From positions 62,001 to 126,000 of the forward strand of contig NZ_JBJJBQ010000004.1 in assembly GCF_045446075.1 (NCBI RefSeq): a DNA stretch of 64,000 nucleotides, in the 5' to 3' direction. The position numbers and the translations under genes were made by a program. This document shows positions 52,958-62,319 of the stretch, in pieces. The notes under the pieces are model-generated. The model ran no database searches. It was not told where the DNA came from and was given only the letters and a program-made list of their open reading frames with translations. Position 1 is the first letter of the stretch; each line of letters starts with the position of its first letter. The stretch is from Flavisericum labens (GTDB taxonomy: Bacteria > Bacteroidota > Bacteroidia > Flavobacteriales > Flavobacteriaceae).

Positions 52958-55822
52958 TTATTTTTTAAACTTTAAATAAACAGTACGTTTTTGTAAACCA
53001 CTTAACCATTTTGGTTGTGACGAAGGCCCCACTAAATCGGTAGCATTCACCTTATTTCTAACTGGTGGAATAACATCCAACACGGCAATTCCTGTGTTTG
53101 GAATGGTGTACAGCAACGCATCGCGCCCATCACGTGGCGAATACACGCCTAAATAGGTATCTGTGCCTTTATTTTCGATATAAATCTGTCCTTCCTCAGT
53201 CGTAAACTCTGCCCATTGCCAATTATTGAAATAGCCTTTAAACTCCGGGTAATTAAATGATTCTCCCGGAATAGGGTCGTTATAATCGTTTTCCCAAATA
53301 TCTAAAGTCGTTCCTTTTAAACGGTTTTGCCACACCCGGTAAGGGCCGTCGCCCAACCATTTTTTAGATTGCATTTTGTCTTCTGGATAATCGAAATATA
53401 CCCCCGCTAAATCAACTACCCCATTGTATTCGTATTCGTATGCCAACTGAATTAACCCCTCGGCATCAATCGTCCAAACCACCTTTTGAAGAATACCGTG
53501 GTAATTCGCTTCAACCACCACTTTTCCTTTTTCTTCCTTTGCTGAAATATCCAATAGGCTTTCAGAACAATTCACTTCTTCATCCCAACATTCAAATTCT
53601 TTATAAATACGGTCTTCACCTTTTAGGAATTTCGGGTCGATGGTACCATCCAAGGTTCTATCCCCACGACGTGCCATAATGATTTTAGGACCATTGGCTA
53701 AACTGATGGTATTTCCGTTTTGTTTTACTTCAACTAATTTCCCGGAAACTTTATCAAATTTCACTTCGGTTTTAGAGGCTGAAACGGTGTAGGCTTCATC
53801 GGTTTCTTCCAGTTTTACTTTACCTGAATCTAGTTTTCTACCAGCTTTTTTATCCCAAGTGAAATCCCAAGTCCATAATTCATGGCCATTTTTATCCGTA
53901 ACTTTTACATACAACACATCGGCATCCTGCCAATTATTTGGTAAATCTAATTTCAATTCACCTGTTCTGTGAGGCTCAATATTTGGTGCTTTTAGCGTTC
54001 CTTTTTTAAAGGTTTTACGTGCTACTTTTCCATCTAAAGGCGAAGCAAAATTAACCAACTCCCATTCAAATGTACACGTATTTGTGTTGGTGAAATCGTA
54101 ACGGTTTTCGATTGTAAATGTTCCATCGAAATCATTGGGTAGTTCTGAATGATTCATAAACATAACTGGAGACCAAACTTCTTTCACAGTAAAGAAACTT
54201 CCTTCTTTTTCGTGATGCGGTCCTACTATACCATCGGCACCGTAATTGCCTTGGTTATCAATTCGACCGTCTTGGTCGGTGCGGGCAATGCCTTCATCAG
54301 CAAATACCCAAAGATACCCCCCAGCACTACGAGGGTGTTTACGCATCACTTCCCAATAATCGTTAAAACCAGCACCGTGACCTCCATCGTAAAGACCGTG
54401 AAGATACTCGGTTGGCATAAAAATATTGTCGTCTCTATAATACTCTAAGGTTTCACCATACGAACGGTAGTGCATGGTTTCAACACCATTGTGTTCCTGT
54501 TGGGGATGCAACACGGGACGTTTTTGTAAATCCCATATATCAAATTGATTGTCTAAATTGGTGTTCCAACCGCCTTCATTTCCATTAGACCAGAAAATAA
54601 TACTCGGATGATTTAAATCGCGGGTTACCATTTCTTTTACTAACTTTTTCCCAACGGCATCATCGTAATGACCATGCCAACCACCAAGTTCATCCATTAC
54701 ATATAACCCTAATTCATCACAAGCTTGAAGGAATTCTGGATCTGGCGGATAATGCGATAAACGTACCGCATTCATATTCATTTCTTTGATTAAGCGAACA
54801 TCGGCATAATTCAATTCTTTGTTTAGAGTTCTACCAGATTCTGGCCAGAAACTATGGCGGTTAATCCCTTTCATTAATACCCGTTGACCGTTTACATAGA
54901 TACCATCACCTTCACGGATTTCAATTGTTCTAAAACCGATGGTTTCGGTAATTTGATGCACTACTTCGCCATCTTTTAAAAGTTTAATTTCTGCGGTGTA
55001 TAAATTGGGGGTTTCTGCCGTCCACTGCTTTACATTTTTAAAATTTTCTGCTAAATGAATTTTATCGGCACCATCAATACCATCAGCTTTTATAGTTGAA
55101 CCTAGCTTTTTTCCACTTTCATCTAAAATGGTGATTTCTGCTGAAATATTTTTTGCGCCACTCCCAAGGAATACATTGGCCTCAAAAGTTCCATCAGCTT
55201 CCGCTTTTAAGGCTGAATAATCAATATGCGTTGCAGGAAGTGCCTCTAAAAACACCGGACGGAAAATCCCGCCAAAATTCCAATAATCGGCACGTCTTTC
55301 TGCTAGATTAACACTGGCATTTTTTGATTCCTTACTTACCGTAACTTCAAGTAGGTTTTCTTTTCCGTATTTCAGTAAATCGGTGATTTCGTATTTAAAA
55401 CGGTAAAAGGCACCTTGGTGTTCGTCTCCAGTAACTGAACGATCATTTATACGCACCTCGGTATCGGTCATGGAGCCATCGAAAACAATTTTGACGCGTT
55501 TATTTTCCCATGCTTTTGGCACTTCAAAAGTGTATTTATAGTAACCGACTTCGTCCGCAATGCCTTCAGGAAATGGTTTTCCGTAGAAACGGATACCATA
55601 TTGATAGGTTCCAAAACCTTCCTGTTCCCAAACTGATGGTACACTGATTGTTGACCACTCGCCACTTTGTCGCCCATCGGAAACTTTAAATTCCCACTCT
55701 TTCGTGTCTTGGTAGCCTGTACCGGATAAATATTGAATTTCGGTGTTTTGAGCTATTACAGAAAATCCTGCAACCGCTAAGAAATAAGAGAGTTTATTGA
55801 TAAATCTATTAATTTTTTTCAT
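52958..55822 (-). CDS. Secreted GH2 glycosidase (second, divergent copy)
   Basis: A 954-residue protein with a signal peptide ending AVAGFSVIAQ. Domains: sugar-binding sandwich (VPSVWEQEGFGTYQYG, RRADYWNFGGIFRPVFL), Ig-like domain, TIM barrel with acid/base Glu in WSNGNEGGW (about residue 415) and nucleophile Glu in PTEYLHGLYDGG (about 472), and C-terminal beta domains. It differs from the LacZ-like GH2 at 48379-51666: the acid/base motif is NGNEGG instead of LGNEAG, and the loop HGHYDDAVGK is unlike LacZ. It may therefore act on a different beta-linked sugar such as a glucuronide, galactoside or arabinopyranoside. It follows the small membrane protein by 28 bp and is the last gene before a 162 bp gap. 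Confidence 0.9.
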   Translation of the reverse strand: MKKINRFINKLSYFLAVAGFSVIAQNTEIQYLSGTGYQDTKEWEFKVSDGRQSGEWSTISVPSVWEQEGFGTYQYGIRFYGKPFPEGIADEVGYYKYTFEVPKAWENKRVKIVFDGSMTDTEVRINDRSVTGDEHQGAFYRFKYEITDLLKYGKENLLEVTVSKESKNASVNLAERRADYWNFGGIFRPVFLEALPATHIDYSALKAEADGTFEANVFLGSGAKNISAEITILDESGKKLGSTIKADGIDGADKIHLAENFKNVKQWTAETPNLYTAEIKLLKDGEVVHQITETIGFRTIEIREGDGIYVNGQRVLMKGINRHSFWPESGRTLNKELNYADVRLIKEMNMNAVRLSHYPPDPEFLQACDELGLYVMDELGGWHGHYDDAVGKKLVKEMVTRDLNHPSIIFWSNGNEGGWNTNLDNQFDIWDLQKRPVLHPQQEHNGVETMHYRSYGETLEYYRDDNIFMPTEYLHGLYDGGHGAGFNDYWEVMRKHPRSAGGYLWVFADEGIARTDQDGRIDNQGNYGADGIVGPHHEKEGSFFTVKEVWSPVMFMNHSELPNDFDGTFTIENRYDFTNTNTCTFEWELVNFASPLDGKVARKTFKKGTLKAPNIEPHRTGELKLDLPNNWQDADVLYVKVTDKNGHELWTWDFTWDKKAGRKLDSGKVKLEETDEAYTVSASKTEVKFDKVSGKLVEVKQNGNTISLANGPKIIMARRGDRTLDGTIDPKFLKGEDRIYKEFECWDEEVNCSESLLDISAKEEKGKVVVEANYHGILQKVVWTIDAEGLIQLAYEYEYNGVVDLAGVYFDYPEDKMQSKKWLGDGPYRVWQNRLKGTTLDIWENDYNDPIPGESFNYPEFKGYFNNWQWAEFTTEEGQIYIENKGTDTYLGVYSPRDGRDALLYTIPNTGIAVLDVIPPVRNKVNATDLVGPSSQPKWLSGLQKRTVYLKFKK

Positions 55823-55850
55823 TTTTTAAAACTTGTTATTAAACCTAAGT

Positions 55851-56147
55851 CTAGGTGTGTAAAACAATCATATTACAAACAATCAAAATAAAAGAACAAA
55901 CAAAAAATATAAAAAACCATCCATTTATAGTCAGACTATTATTTTTTAATATTTCTTCTCTATTTAAAATAAGGAATCTAATTTCAATAATACCTAAAAC
56001 AATAAATATCCATAAATAAATGGTATAAAAAAGATACAAACCAATATGTTCTGCTCCTTTAAGATTTGTTAGAAATAAAAACAACAACAAAATTAAAATG
56101 TTAAGTATTCTTATTAAAGGATATTTTAGTTTAGAATCTTTTTCCAT
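55851..56147 (-). CDS. Small three-helix membrane protein of unknown function
   Basis: A 98-residue protein from the ATG at 56147 (MEKDSKLKYP). An open frame runs further upstream to 56276 but overlaps the GH78 gene and has no suitable start signal. Three hydrophobic segments are visible: about residues 12-30 (LNILILLLFLFL), 34-56 (GLYLFYTIYLWIFIVLGII) and 72-94 (WFFIFFVCSFILIVCNMIV), separated by short charged loops (EIRFLILNREEI). I do not recognise a family. It lies 16 bp after a cytoplasmic GH78 gene and 28 bp before a secreted GH2, so it is probably co-transcribed. Its role may be in transport or as a helper of the MFS or symporter proteins, but nothing in the sequence shows this. Confidence 0.6.
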   Translation of the reverse strand: MEKDSKLKYPLIRILNILILLLFLFLTNLKGAEHIGLYLFYTIYLWIFIVLGIIEIRFLILNREEILKNNSLTINGWFFIFFVCSFILIVCNMIVLHT

Positions 56148-56163
56148 TAAAAAGTTAAAACAT

Positions 56164-58293
56164 TTATAGTGCTTTATATTTGATTGAATATTCAGTATTT
56201 GGTTTAATTGTGATTTGATATTTATTTTCACCCAATACCGATAAAGTGCCATTATTTGCTGAAGGCTTGGTTTCACTATTGATAATTAGCGTGCCCTCGC
56301 CTTCTGAAGCTTTTACTTTTATCTCCTTTGTATTGCAGTAGACAGATACTTCGCCATTTGGTGTTGGTACTTTACCTTCCATCCACTTCAATCCACCTAA
56401 ATTTGGCTTGATTTCATATTTGGCATATCCTGGCGCGGTAGGTTCTACTCCTAAATAATAGCGTCCGAATAAATAAATAGGACTTGCTCCCCACGCGTGA
56501 CAAAGGCTTTTTCCATAAGGTCTGCCATACATAGCTAAATGTTCTTCTCCGCTTTGTTTAGGGTCGTACTTTTCCCAAAATGAAGTCGCTCCTAAATCTA
56601 TCATGCCACCCCAATAATTGCGGATTTCATTTAAAACGAACTCCTGTTCGCCCATCGCACAAAGCGCTTCCAATTCGTAAAAACGCATGTATGGCGTGGT
56701 GATTTTTAAAATATCATCATTCAACAATACTTTGTTTTTCACATTCAGTTTTTGGTCTTCATTAAAATAGTTAAAAAAGATACCGAACATATTCGCATAT
56801 CGCGTAACAATATCTTGCATTTCCCCATCAATACGCTGATGTTTCATGACGTTTGCTTCCTCATCCCAAAACACATCAAACAGTTTTTCTTTTAAATCAT
56901 CAGCCAAATTTTTATACTTCTTTTGGTCTTCAGATTCACCAGCAATTTCTGCACTCACAGCAATCGCTTCCAAACTTCTTGCCAATAACATTTGCTCAAA
57001 ACTAACCTCTCCTGTTTTTGGTAAACCGTCCGCCCAATCGATAAACACCCAATCGCCTTCCAATGGCTCTAAAAATCCACTTTCATTTCTTCTTCCCAAA
57101 CAATAATCCATTAAGCTTTTCATGCGTGGGTAAAATGTTTTGATAAACTTCGTATCGCCCGTATATAAATAATAATCATAAATACCTACAAACCAATATA
57201 GTGAATAATCCATAATGATATTGATGTGTGCCGTTACAGGTTCTTTACCACGAAGTGCCGACAGCGTGCGTTCTACCGAAGGCGAATCGAAGAACAGATA
57301 ATAGTTCATCAAATAACTTTGGTGGGCATCGCCGGCCCAAATCCAGCGGTCGCGTTTAATGCCATCGATAAAAAATTCGCGTGTGGTTAAGTGCATGGTG
57401 TATGCAGAAACATCCCAGATTTGGTTCAACAAATCATCAGAAGACTTGAAACTGCCACGGTACTCTAACGGCAGATATTCGTAAAGCATAGAAATGGAAT
57501 CGTACTCTATAGAAGTGTCTTTTTGAACCTGTACGTAGCGGAATGCTTTTGAACCTTTTAACGTAAAGGTTTCTGGTTGTTTTCCGTCGAAAGTCAAGTT
57601 ATCTAAGGTTTCACATCTATCAGTACTTAAGGCTTCTTCACGAGATTCGCCATAGTACAATGTTAATTTGCCCTTGCCTTTTAATCCATTTATTTTAATG
57701 TAGCCGAAGGTTTCTTTTCCGAAATCGATGAGCTCACCGCTATCGGCTTTTTCAGTAGACTTGGCTTTCCAAGGTTCTGTAGCCAATTGAAACTCGGACG
57801 GTTTTGCTTCCGGTGTATCAAAGTTCCATGACCCAACAGGCACCCATGGTGTACCGGATTGCTGCGCTTTACCTGCTTCATCAATCCAAAGTTTATCTTC
57901 GTTTGTTACTATCCAAGATGGGTTTGATTTCACGTATGTTCCATCAATATAAATAGCAGGCAATACTTCTTGATTATATACTTTAAAAGAAATTTTGTGT
58001 TTTCCGGCAGAAATTTTAATCGATTTGGGCTGCCCGTAAATCTGAACGTCATCTATCAATAGCTGAAAAGGGCCTTCGGAATGTATTTTCACATCATCTT
58101 CCTCCGGTAAATCAACCTCAGTTTGAAAAGTTACCAAAGGGTACGGAGTGTAATAACGCCACAGCGGTGGAAAAACCGCTTCACGCTCAGTACGCCTTAC
58201 TTGCATTTTATTACTCAACCAAATTTCGAAATCGCCCGGATACCAAATCCAAGTTGAATTTGAAGTGGTATTCGGTAAATTAGATTTTTCCAT
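56164..58293 (-). CDS. GH78 alpha-L-rhamnosidase-like enzyme without signal peptide (predicted cytoplasmic)
   Basis: A 709-residue GH78 member. The start MEKSNLPNTTSNSTWIWYPG is polar, with no signal peptide and no lipobox, and no upstream in-frame start would add one. The N-terminal beta-sandwich (FQTEVDLPEEDDVKIHSEG) is shorter than in the other GH78 genes. The barrel carries DGIKRDRWIWAGD (general acid region, about 316-328) and GATSFWEKYDP (second acid). The RDRWIW version is typical of a GH78 branch that includes cytoplasmic enzymes. A rhamnosidase inside the cell makes sense only if rhamnose-containing oligosaccharides cross the inner membrane, and MFS and SSS transporter genes lie immediately upstream (33 bp from MFS). 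A small membrane-protein gene follows after 16 bp. Confidence 0.88.
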   Translation of the reverse strand: MEKSNLPNTTSNSTWIWYPGDFEIWLSNKMQVRRTEREAVFPPLWRYYTPYPLVTFQTEVDLPEEDDVKIHSEGPFQLLIDDVQIYGQPKSIKISAGKHKISFKVYNQEVLPAIYIDGTYVKSNPSWIVTNEDKLWIDEAGKAQQSGTPWVPVGSWNFDTPEAKPSEFQLATEPWKAKSTEKADSGELIDFGKETFGYIKINGLKGKGKLTLYYGESREEALSTDRCETLDNLTFDGKQPETFTLKGSKAFRYVQVQKDTSIEYDSISMLYEYLPLEYRGSFKSSDDLLNQIWDVSAYTMHLTTREFFIDGIKRDRWIWAGDAHQSYLMNYYLFFDSPSVERTLSALRGKEPVTAHINIIMDYSLYWFVGIYDYYLYTGDTKFIKTFYPRMKSLMDYCLGRRNESGFLEPLEGDWVFIDWADGLPKTGEVSFEQMLLARSLEAIAVSAEIAGESEDQKKYKNLADDLKEKLFDVFWDEEANVMKHQRIDGEMQDIVTRYANMFGIFFNYFNEDQKLNVKNKVLLNDDILKITTPYMRFYELEALCAMGEQEFVLNEIRNYWGGMIDLGATSFWEKYDPKQSGEEHLAMYGRPYGKSLCHAWGASPIYLFGRYYLGVEPTAPGYAKYEIKPNLGGLKWMEGKVPTPNGEVSVYCNTKEIKVKASEGEGTLIINSETKPSANNGTLSVLGENKYQITIKPNTEYSIKYKAL

Positions 58294-58326
58294 CTGTTTA
58301 AATTTCTTTGTTTTAAAAATTTTGCT

Positions 58327-59700
58327 TTAAATATCGTCTCCGTATCGTTCTTCTGTTATCTGCTCCAGAGTTTTACCACGAGTTTTTGGGGTCCAAATTG
58401 TTCCAATTATTAACGCAACAATTAAAAGTCCAATCATAATGTGGGCCGCCATGTAAAATCCTTCTCCATTTTCTCCGTATATATAAACAAATCCAAATCC
58501 CCATACTGCCGCTATAGCTCTAACAACAAAGAACATAATACCTTGTGCTCCAGCACGATATTTAGCGGGAAAGAGTTCTGAAGCCCAAAGCGCATAAAAT
58601 GCTTGTACACTTAGGCCTGCGTGAACGCCCCATAGAATGGTGAAAGCCCATAATGCGATATAGTTTTTAATACCAATAAAAATGAGGATACCCCAAGCGA
58701 TAATTCCTATCAAGGTTCCAATAAAATAAAACCAACGTTGATTTACTTTATCTATAAACATGGAAAATCCAAAATAAGTAACTGCAATAATCACAATCCA
58801 TTGAACCGCTGAAATCATATTTGCCTGCTCGTTGGAAAGTCCTCCAGCAGTTTCATAAATATGCTGTTGAAAAAAGCCCATTACAGAAGCAACCATGTTC
58901 CAGGTAACATAAATACCTGCAAGAAAAAGCATGGTGCGAATGTTTACTTTTTTGGTGAAAAGTGTTCCAAATGATGCAAAAACACTCGGCTGTTTCTCTT
59001 TACTTTGCTTTTGCCTTTGCTTAGCTTCTTTCCATTCTTCAGACTCATCAAGTTTTCGTTGCAGATTCCACGCGATAAACGCCACAATGAACAACGAACC
59101 AAAAATAAGTCGGCTACTGAATACATCAAAAGATTCAACACTGGCATCATTTCCTATAAAGAATGCTGCTATTTTTTTCACATAACCGAACAAAACACCG
59201 GCTGAAGCATCACCTTTGCCTGGCGCGAGCAACATTCCTAAAATTAAAATAATGGTTGGCCCCACACCCCAAGCAAACTGAGAAATACCCATATTGCGTC
59301 CACGATTTCTAACTTCTGAATTTTCAGAAATATAAGTCCATGACGCAGGAACACCAGCTCCTACGGATATACCCGTGATTAAAAACCCTGTCAATAACAT
59401 CGGGAAATTTACAGTGAACATGATTATGGCTACCCCCAACATATATACAAGCATATTGTATGTATAAATGGTTTTCCGCCCATATTTATCCGCCAAAAAG
59501 CCACCTATAATCGCACCAATAGCAGCACCGAAAGCATTGGCACTAATTGCATTAAGTAAACCGAGGCTGCCCTCTGTAAGTCCGAGATAATTTTGCCAAA
59601 GTGTTAACCCACTTGCCCCAGCTACAATGGCACCCGCATCTAAATAATTAGTAAGTGATACCGTTATTGTACTTTTTAAACTTCCTTTTTGTTGTTCCAT
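58327..59700 (-). CDS. MFS sugar-type transporter
   Basis: A 457-residue integral membrane protein from the ATG at 59700 (MEQQKGSLKSTITVSLTNYL), chosen because an in-frame start at 59796 would overlap the upstream isomerase gene. Twelve membrane segments are apparent, with the MFS signature GGFLADKYGRKTIY between segments 2 and 3, RNRGRNMG after segment 4, and a long charged central loop (about residues 215-255, LDESEEWKEAKQRQKQ). The end is PKTRGKTLEQITEER, as in sugar-porter types. It probably brings a mono- or oligosaccharide across the inner membrane. It lies 16 bp after the TIM-barrel gene and 33 bp before the unsecreted GH78, which suggests that it supplies the substrate of that enzyme. 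Confidence 0.88.
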   Translation of the reverse strand: MEQQKGSLKSTITVSLTNYLDAGAIVAGASGLTLWQNYLGLTEGSLGLLNAISANAFGAAIGAIIGGFLADKYGRKTIYTYNMLVYMLGVAIIMFTVNFPMLLTGFLITGISVGAGVPASWTYISENSEVRNRGRNMGISQFAWGVGPTIILILGMLLAPGKGDASAGVLFGYVKKIAAFFIGNDASVESFDVFSSRLIFGSLFIVAFIAWNLQRKLDESEEWKEAKQRQKQSKEKQPSVFASFGTLFTKKVNIRTMLFLAGIYVTWNMVASVMGFFQQHIYETAGGLSNEQANMISAVQWIVIIAVTYFGFSMFIDKVNQRWFYFIGTLIGIIAWGILIFIGIKNYIALWAFTILWGVHAGLSVQAFYALWASELFPAKYRAGAQGIMFFVVRAIAAVWGFGFVYIYGENGEGFYMAAHIMIGLLIVALIIGTIWTPKTRGKTLEQITEERYGDDI

Positions 59701-59716
59701 ATTTTTTTGTGGTATT

Positions 59717-60586
59717 TTAAAGTAATTCTTTTTGGGCATCTTCCCAACATTCCTGAATAATCTCTTTATACAATAACGCTTGCTGCCAACGATCACCTTC
59801 TTCTTGTTCGGTTCCTTTTGCGTTTACAACAGTTCTTTCGTAAAATATTTCGGCTTTAAGCAATTCTACCGTAAAACAAATATAGTCTCCCGGTTTCGCA
59901 GACTTTAAAAAGCCTAAAAACGAACGTTTCCACATTTCTTTAAAATGCTGAACATAACTATCGTTTTTATCTTTTACATCAACTTGTATACAACCCGGAT
60001 TTCCTATTCTGCCATGCATAAAACGCACCCGGTCGAACACTGGCTGAATGAATTCCCACTTATTTTCGATACCGCCATACACCATTTCCTGTCCGGTATA
60101 CCAATGTGAAAAATCGCCATTAAAGCGAACATCGGGGAAACGTTTAGTCAGTTCCACCGTTCTGAATAAATCTTGTGTTATTGTAGCACGATGCGTTTCG
60201 ATGTAAATAGGAAAGTTGAATTTTTCTGATTTTTCCATCACATAACGTACCAATTCATCCATTTCCTTATCAGATTCCATACCCCACCCTAAATGGATAC
60301 TGGCGCAGTTATAATTTCCACTTTTCCAAATAGGCATCAAGTCGTCCAAATCACCCACTTCATTAATTCGGGCATGTGCAGTTAATTCTAAATTGAACTC
60401 TTCACACAGTTTTGGGTCGCCATCTTGAATACCCTTAAAACCTGCTTTGGCAATAGCTTCGTGTTTTTCCCTATCACTTCCTTTTGGTCCCGTTGAAATT
60501 GCAGGTAAGTCTTCACAGGTTCCGTAATTTATATCGATACGTAATGATGGTGCATTATTACTACCATCGTTGGTATTCTTTATCAT
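59717..60586 (-). CDS. Xylose-isomerase-like TIM-barrel protein (sugar isomerase/epimerase superfamily)
   Basis: A 289-residue cytoplasmic protein without signal peptide. It follows the AP-endonuclease-2/xylose-isomerase-like fold: IAKAGFKGIQDGD early, then the likely metal ligands Glu130 (IETHRAT), Asp158 (NGDFSHW), His191 (MHGRIG) and Glu241 (FTVELL). The set of four matches the divalent-metal site of the superfamily, so it is likely an active isomerase, epimerase or dehydratase. The sugar cannot be named. Close genes are an SSS symporter (27 bp upstream) and an MFS transporter (16 bp downstream), and a phytanoyl-CoA dioxygenase-like gene farther upstream. This combination suggests a cytoplasmic pathway for an unusual sugar. 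It is not obviously related in detail to the TIM-barrel half of the fusion at 312-2246. Confidence 0.82.
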   Translation of the reverse strand: MIKNTNDGSNNAPSLRIDINYGTCEDLPAISTGPKGSDREKHEAIAKAGFKGIQDGDPKLCEEFNLELTAHARINEVGDLDDLMPIWKSGNYNCASIHLGWGMESDKEMDELVRYVMEKSEKFNFPIYIETHRATITQDLFRTVELTKRFPDVRFNGDFSHWYTGQEMVYGGIENKWEFIQPVFDRVRFMHGRIGNPGCIQVDVKDKNDSYVQHFKEMWKRSFLGFLKSAKPGDYICFTVELLKAEIFYERTVVNAKGTEQEEGDRWQQALLYKEIIQECWEDAQKELL

Positions 60587-60613
60587 TCTATTATAAATTT
60601 AATTTTATTTCTA

Positions 60614-62206
60614 CTAGTTTCCGTTAAAGTATATATATAAACATATCATTGTTACAATGAGCGCTGCCCATAATATTTTTACTTTAGGAGCTACTTTGGT
60701 TAAGTTACTAAAATCCAATGTTGATTTAAATGGTTTACTTCTTTTATCCAACAAACTGATAACAACAATTACAGCCGACAAGAAAACAAAAATGTAAAAT
60801 GACAGTAATAAAAAGTGCGGCCAGATTTTTACTGCGCTTTCAGGGTCGTTTGGAAACACCCATAAATATAGAATTCCGACTGTCAAACTAAATAAGGTTC
60901 CAAAAACCAAAATGCTGTTAGCCGCTTTGGCAGTTGTTTTTTTCCAAAGAACACCAAACAAAAATACCACCGACATAGGCGGAGCGATAAAACCTAAAAC
61001 TGATTGAAATACGTCAAATAGATTTAATCCTTTAATACTATCGATGGCCAACGTAATGAAAATAGACAAAATAGCTCCTACCACCGTCACTATGTGCCCT
61101 ACCTTCACAATACGCTTTTGACTTGCTTTAGGTTGAAATTTCTTTACATAAACATCCATGGTAAAAACCGTACTCAAAGCATTTAAGGATGAATCGATGG
61201 TGCTAACTAAGGCGGCAATTAAAACAGCCATAACCAATCCTTTCATTCCTGTTGGAAATAACTCGGTTACCATAGTCATGTATGCTGCATCTGGGTTTCC
61301 TAAATTTGGAAACAGTACAAAACACATAATACCCGGTAGAATAAATAAAGGGACATCAATGATTTTCAACCATGCCGTAAAATTAGCTCCCAACTGCCCT
61401 TCTTTTAAATTTTTTGCACCCAAAACCGATTGTACCATAGATTGGTCGGTACACCAAAACCAAACTCCCATAACTGGATACCCTAAAAGAATAGCGGTCC
61501 ATGGGTAATTGGCATCATCACCGGGCAAAAATAAATTCCAGTAATTTGATGGTGTTTCGTTCACTAATTGACCAAAACCACCCACTCTGTCTAATCCTAC
61601 CCACATCAGTGCAAATGACACTACAATAAGCAGCACCATTTGAATAACATTCGTATAAACTATAGTTTTTAAACCGCCTGCTAAAGTGAAAAATCCCGCT
61701 ATCAATAAAAGGACTATTACTGATAACCACATAGGTAAATTAAGAATTTGTTGAATTAAAACACCGCCAGCAAACAACGTTAGTGATAGCCAACTAAGCA
61801 ATATGGTAACTATAGTGTACCATGCTAATATATTTTGAGTTGAATTACCAAAGCGCTTACCCATAAATTCTGGTAGCGTTTGCACTCTTGCTCCTAAATA
61901 TCTGGGTGCAAAAACCACAGCTAATAAGAGAATAAATATGAAGGCGTACCAAGAAAAATTTCCTGCAACAATACCAGTTGTGTAACCAATACTAGCATTG
62001 GCAATAAGCATAGAAGGACCTACATTGGTTCCCCACATATTAAAGCCTATACTTTTCCAACTTAATGAGTTGCCTGCCAAAAAGTAATTTTCGTCGGCAC
62101 CTCTTTTATTTCTTAAACTAAACCATGCTCCCAAGCCCACTAAAACTATTAAATAAATGCCTACAACGGCAAAATCAAGGATATCTAATTGGTCGTATAT
62201 ATTCAT
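60614..62206 (-). CDS. Sodium:solute symporter (SSS family, SGLT-like)
   Basis: A 530-residue membrane protein from the ATG at 62206 (MNIYDQLDILDFAVVGIYLI). The frame is open further up to 62293, but that stretch crosses a hairpin and gives a polar extension, so it was rejected. About 14 membrane segments are visible, with LRNKRGADENYFLAGNSLSW, WGTNVGPSMLIANASIGY, FTLAGGLKTIVYTNVIQM, YPVMGVWFWCTDQSMVQ and ALVSTIDSSLNALST, all typical of the sugar-transporting SSS branch. It couples sodium to uptake of a monosaccharide. It is the first gene after a terminator-like hairpin and may start its own transcript that covers the TIM-barrel, MFS, GH78, small membrane protein and GH2 genes. Confidence 0.92.
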   Translation of the reverse strand: MNIYDQLDILDFAVVGIYLIVLVGLGAWFSLRNKRGADENYFLAGNSLSWKSIGFNMWGTNVGPSMLIANASIGYTTGIVAGNFSWYAFIFILLLAVVFAPRYLGARVQTLPEFMGKRFGNSTQNILAWYTIVTILLSWLSLTLFAGGVLIQQILNLPMWLSVIVLLLIAGFFTLAGGLKTIVYTNVIQMVLLIVVSFALMWVGLDRVGGFGQLVNETPSNYWNLFLPGDDANYPWTAILLGYPVMGVWFWCTDQSMVQSVLGAKNLKEGQLGANFTAWLKIIDVPLFILPGIMCFVLFPNLGNPDAAYMTMVTELFPTGMKGLVMAVLIAALVSTIDSSLNALSTVFTMDVYVKKFQPKASQKRIVKVGHIVTVVGAILSIFITLAIDSIKGLNLFDVFQSVLGFIAPPMSVVFLFGVLWKKTTAKAANSILVFGTLFSLTVGILYLWVFPNDPESAVKIWPHFLLLSFYIFVFLSAVIVVISLLDKRSKPFKSTLDFSNLTKVAPKVKILWAALIVTMICLYIYFNGN

Positions 62207-62261
62207 GTTAAAACGCTTATTTTTTTGGTTAGTTTGGTTGTGGTATTGGCTGTTGGTATTT

Positions 62262-62306
62262 AAAAAAGCAAATACCCAAAATATGTTAAACAAAATATTT
62301 TGGGTA
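62262..62306 (-). terminator. Terminator-like hairpin after the oxygenase gene
   Basis: Perfect 12 bp arms TACCCAAAATAT (62273-62284) and ATATTTTGGGTA (62295-62306) enclose a ten-base loop. On the minus strand the hairpin is followed by TTTGCTTTTTT (six T at 62262-62267). It lies 13 bp after the stop of the oxygenase gene and 56 bp before the symporter start. The stem is AT-rich, so it may be a weak terminator or an mRNA-stability element. Confidence 0.6.
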
Positions 62307-62319
62307 CTTTAAAACTGCA

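Noticed and set aside
56148..56276. Upstream extension of the small membrane protein
   Set aside because: It overlaps the end of the GH78 gene in another frame; the ATG at 56147 gives a compact three-helix protein.
61158..61508. 116-codon open frame on the plus strand
   Set aside because: It is antisense to the membrane helices of the SSS symporter and has no start context.
62207..62293. 29-codon upstream extension of the SSS symporter
   Set aside because: It crosses a long hairpin and adds polar residues before the first membrane helix.
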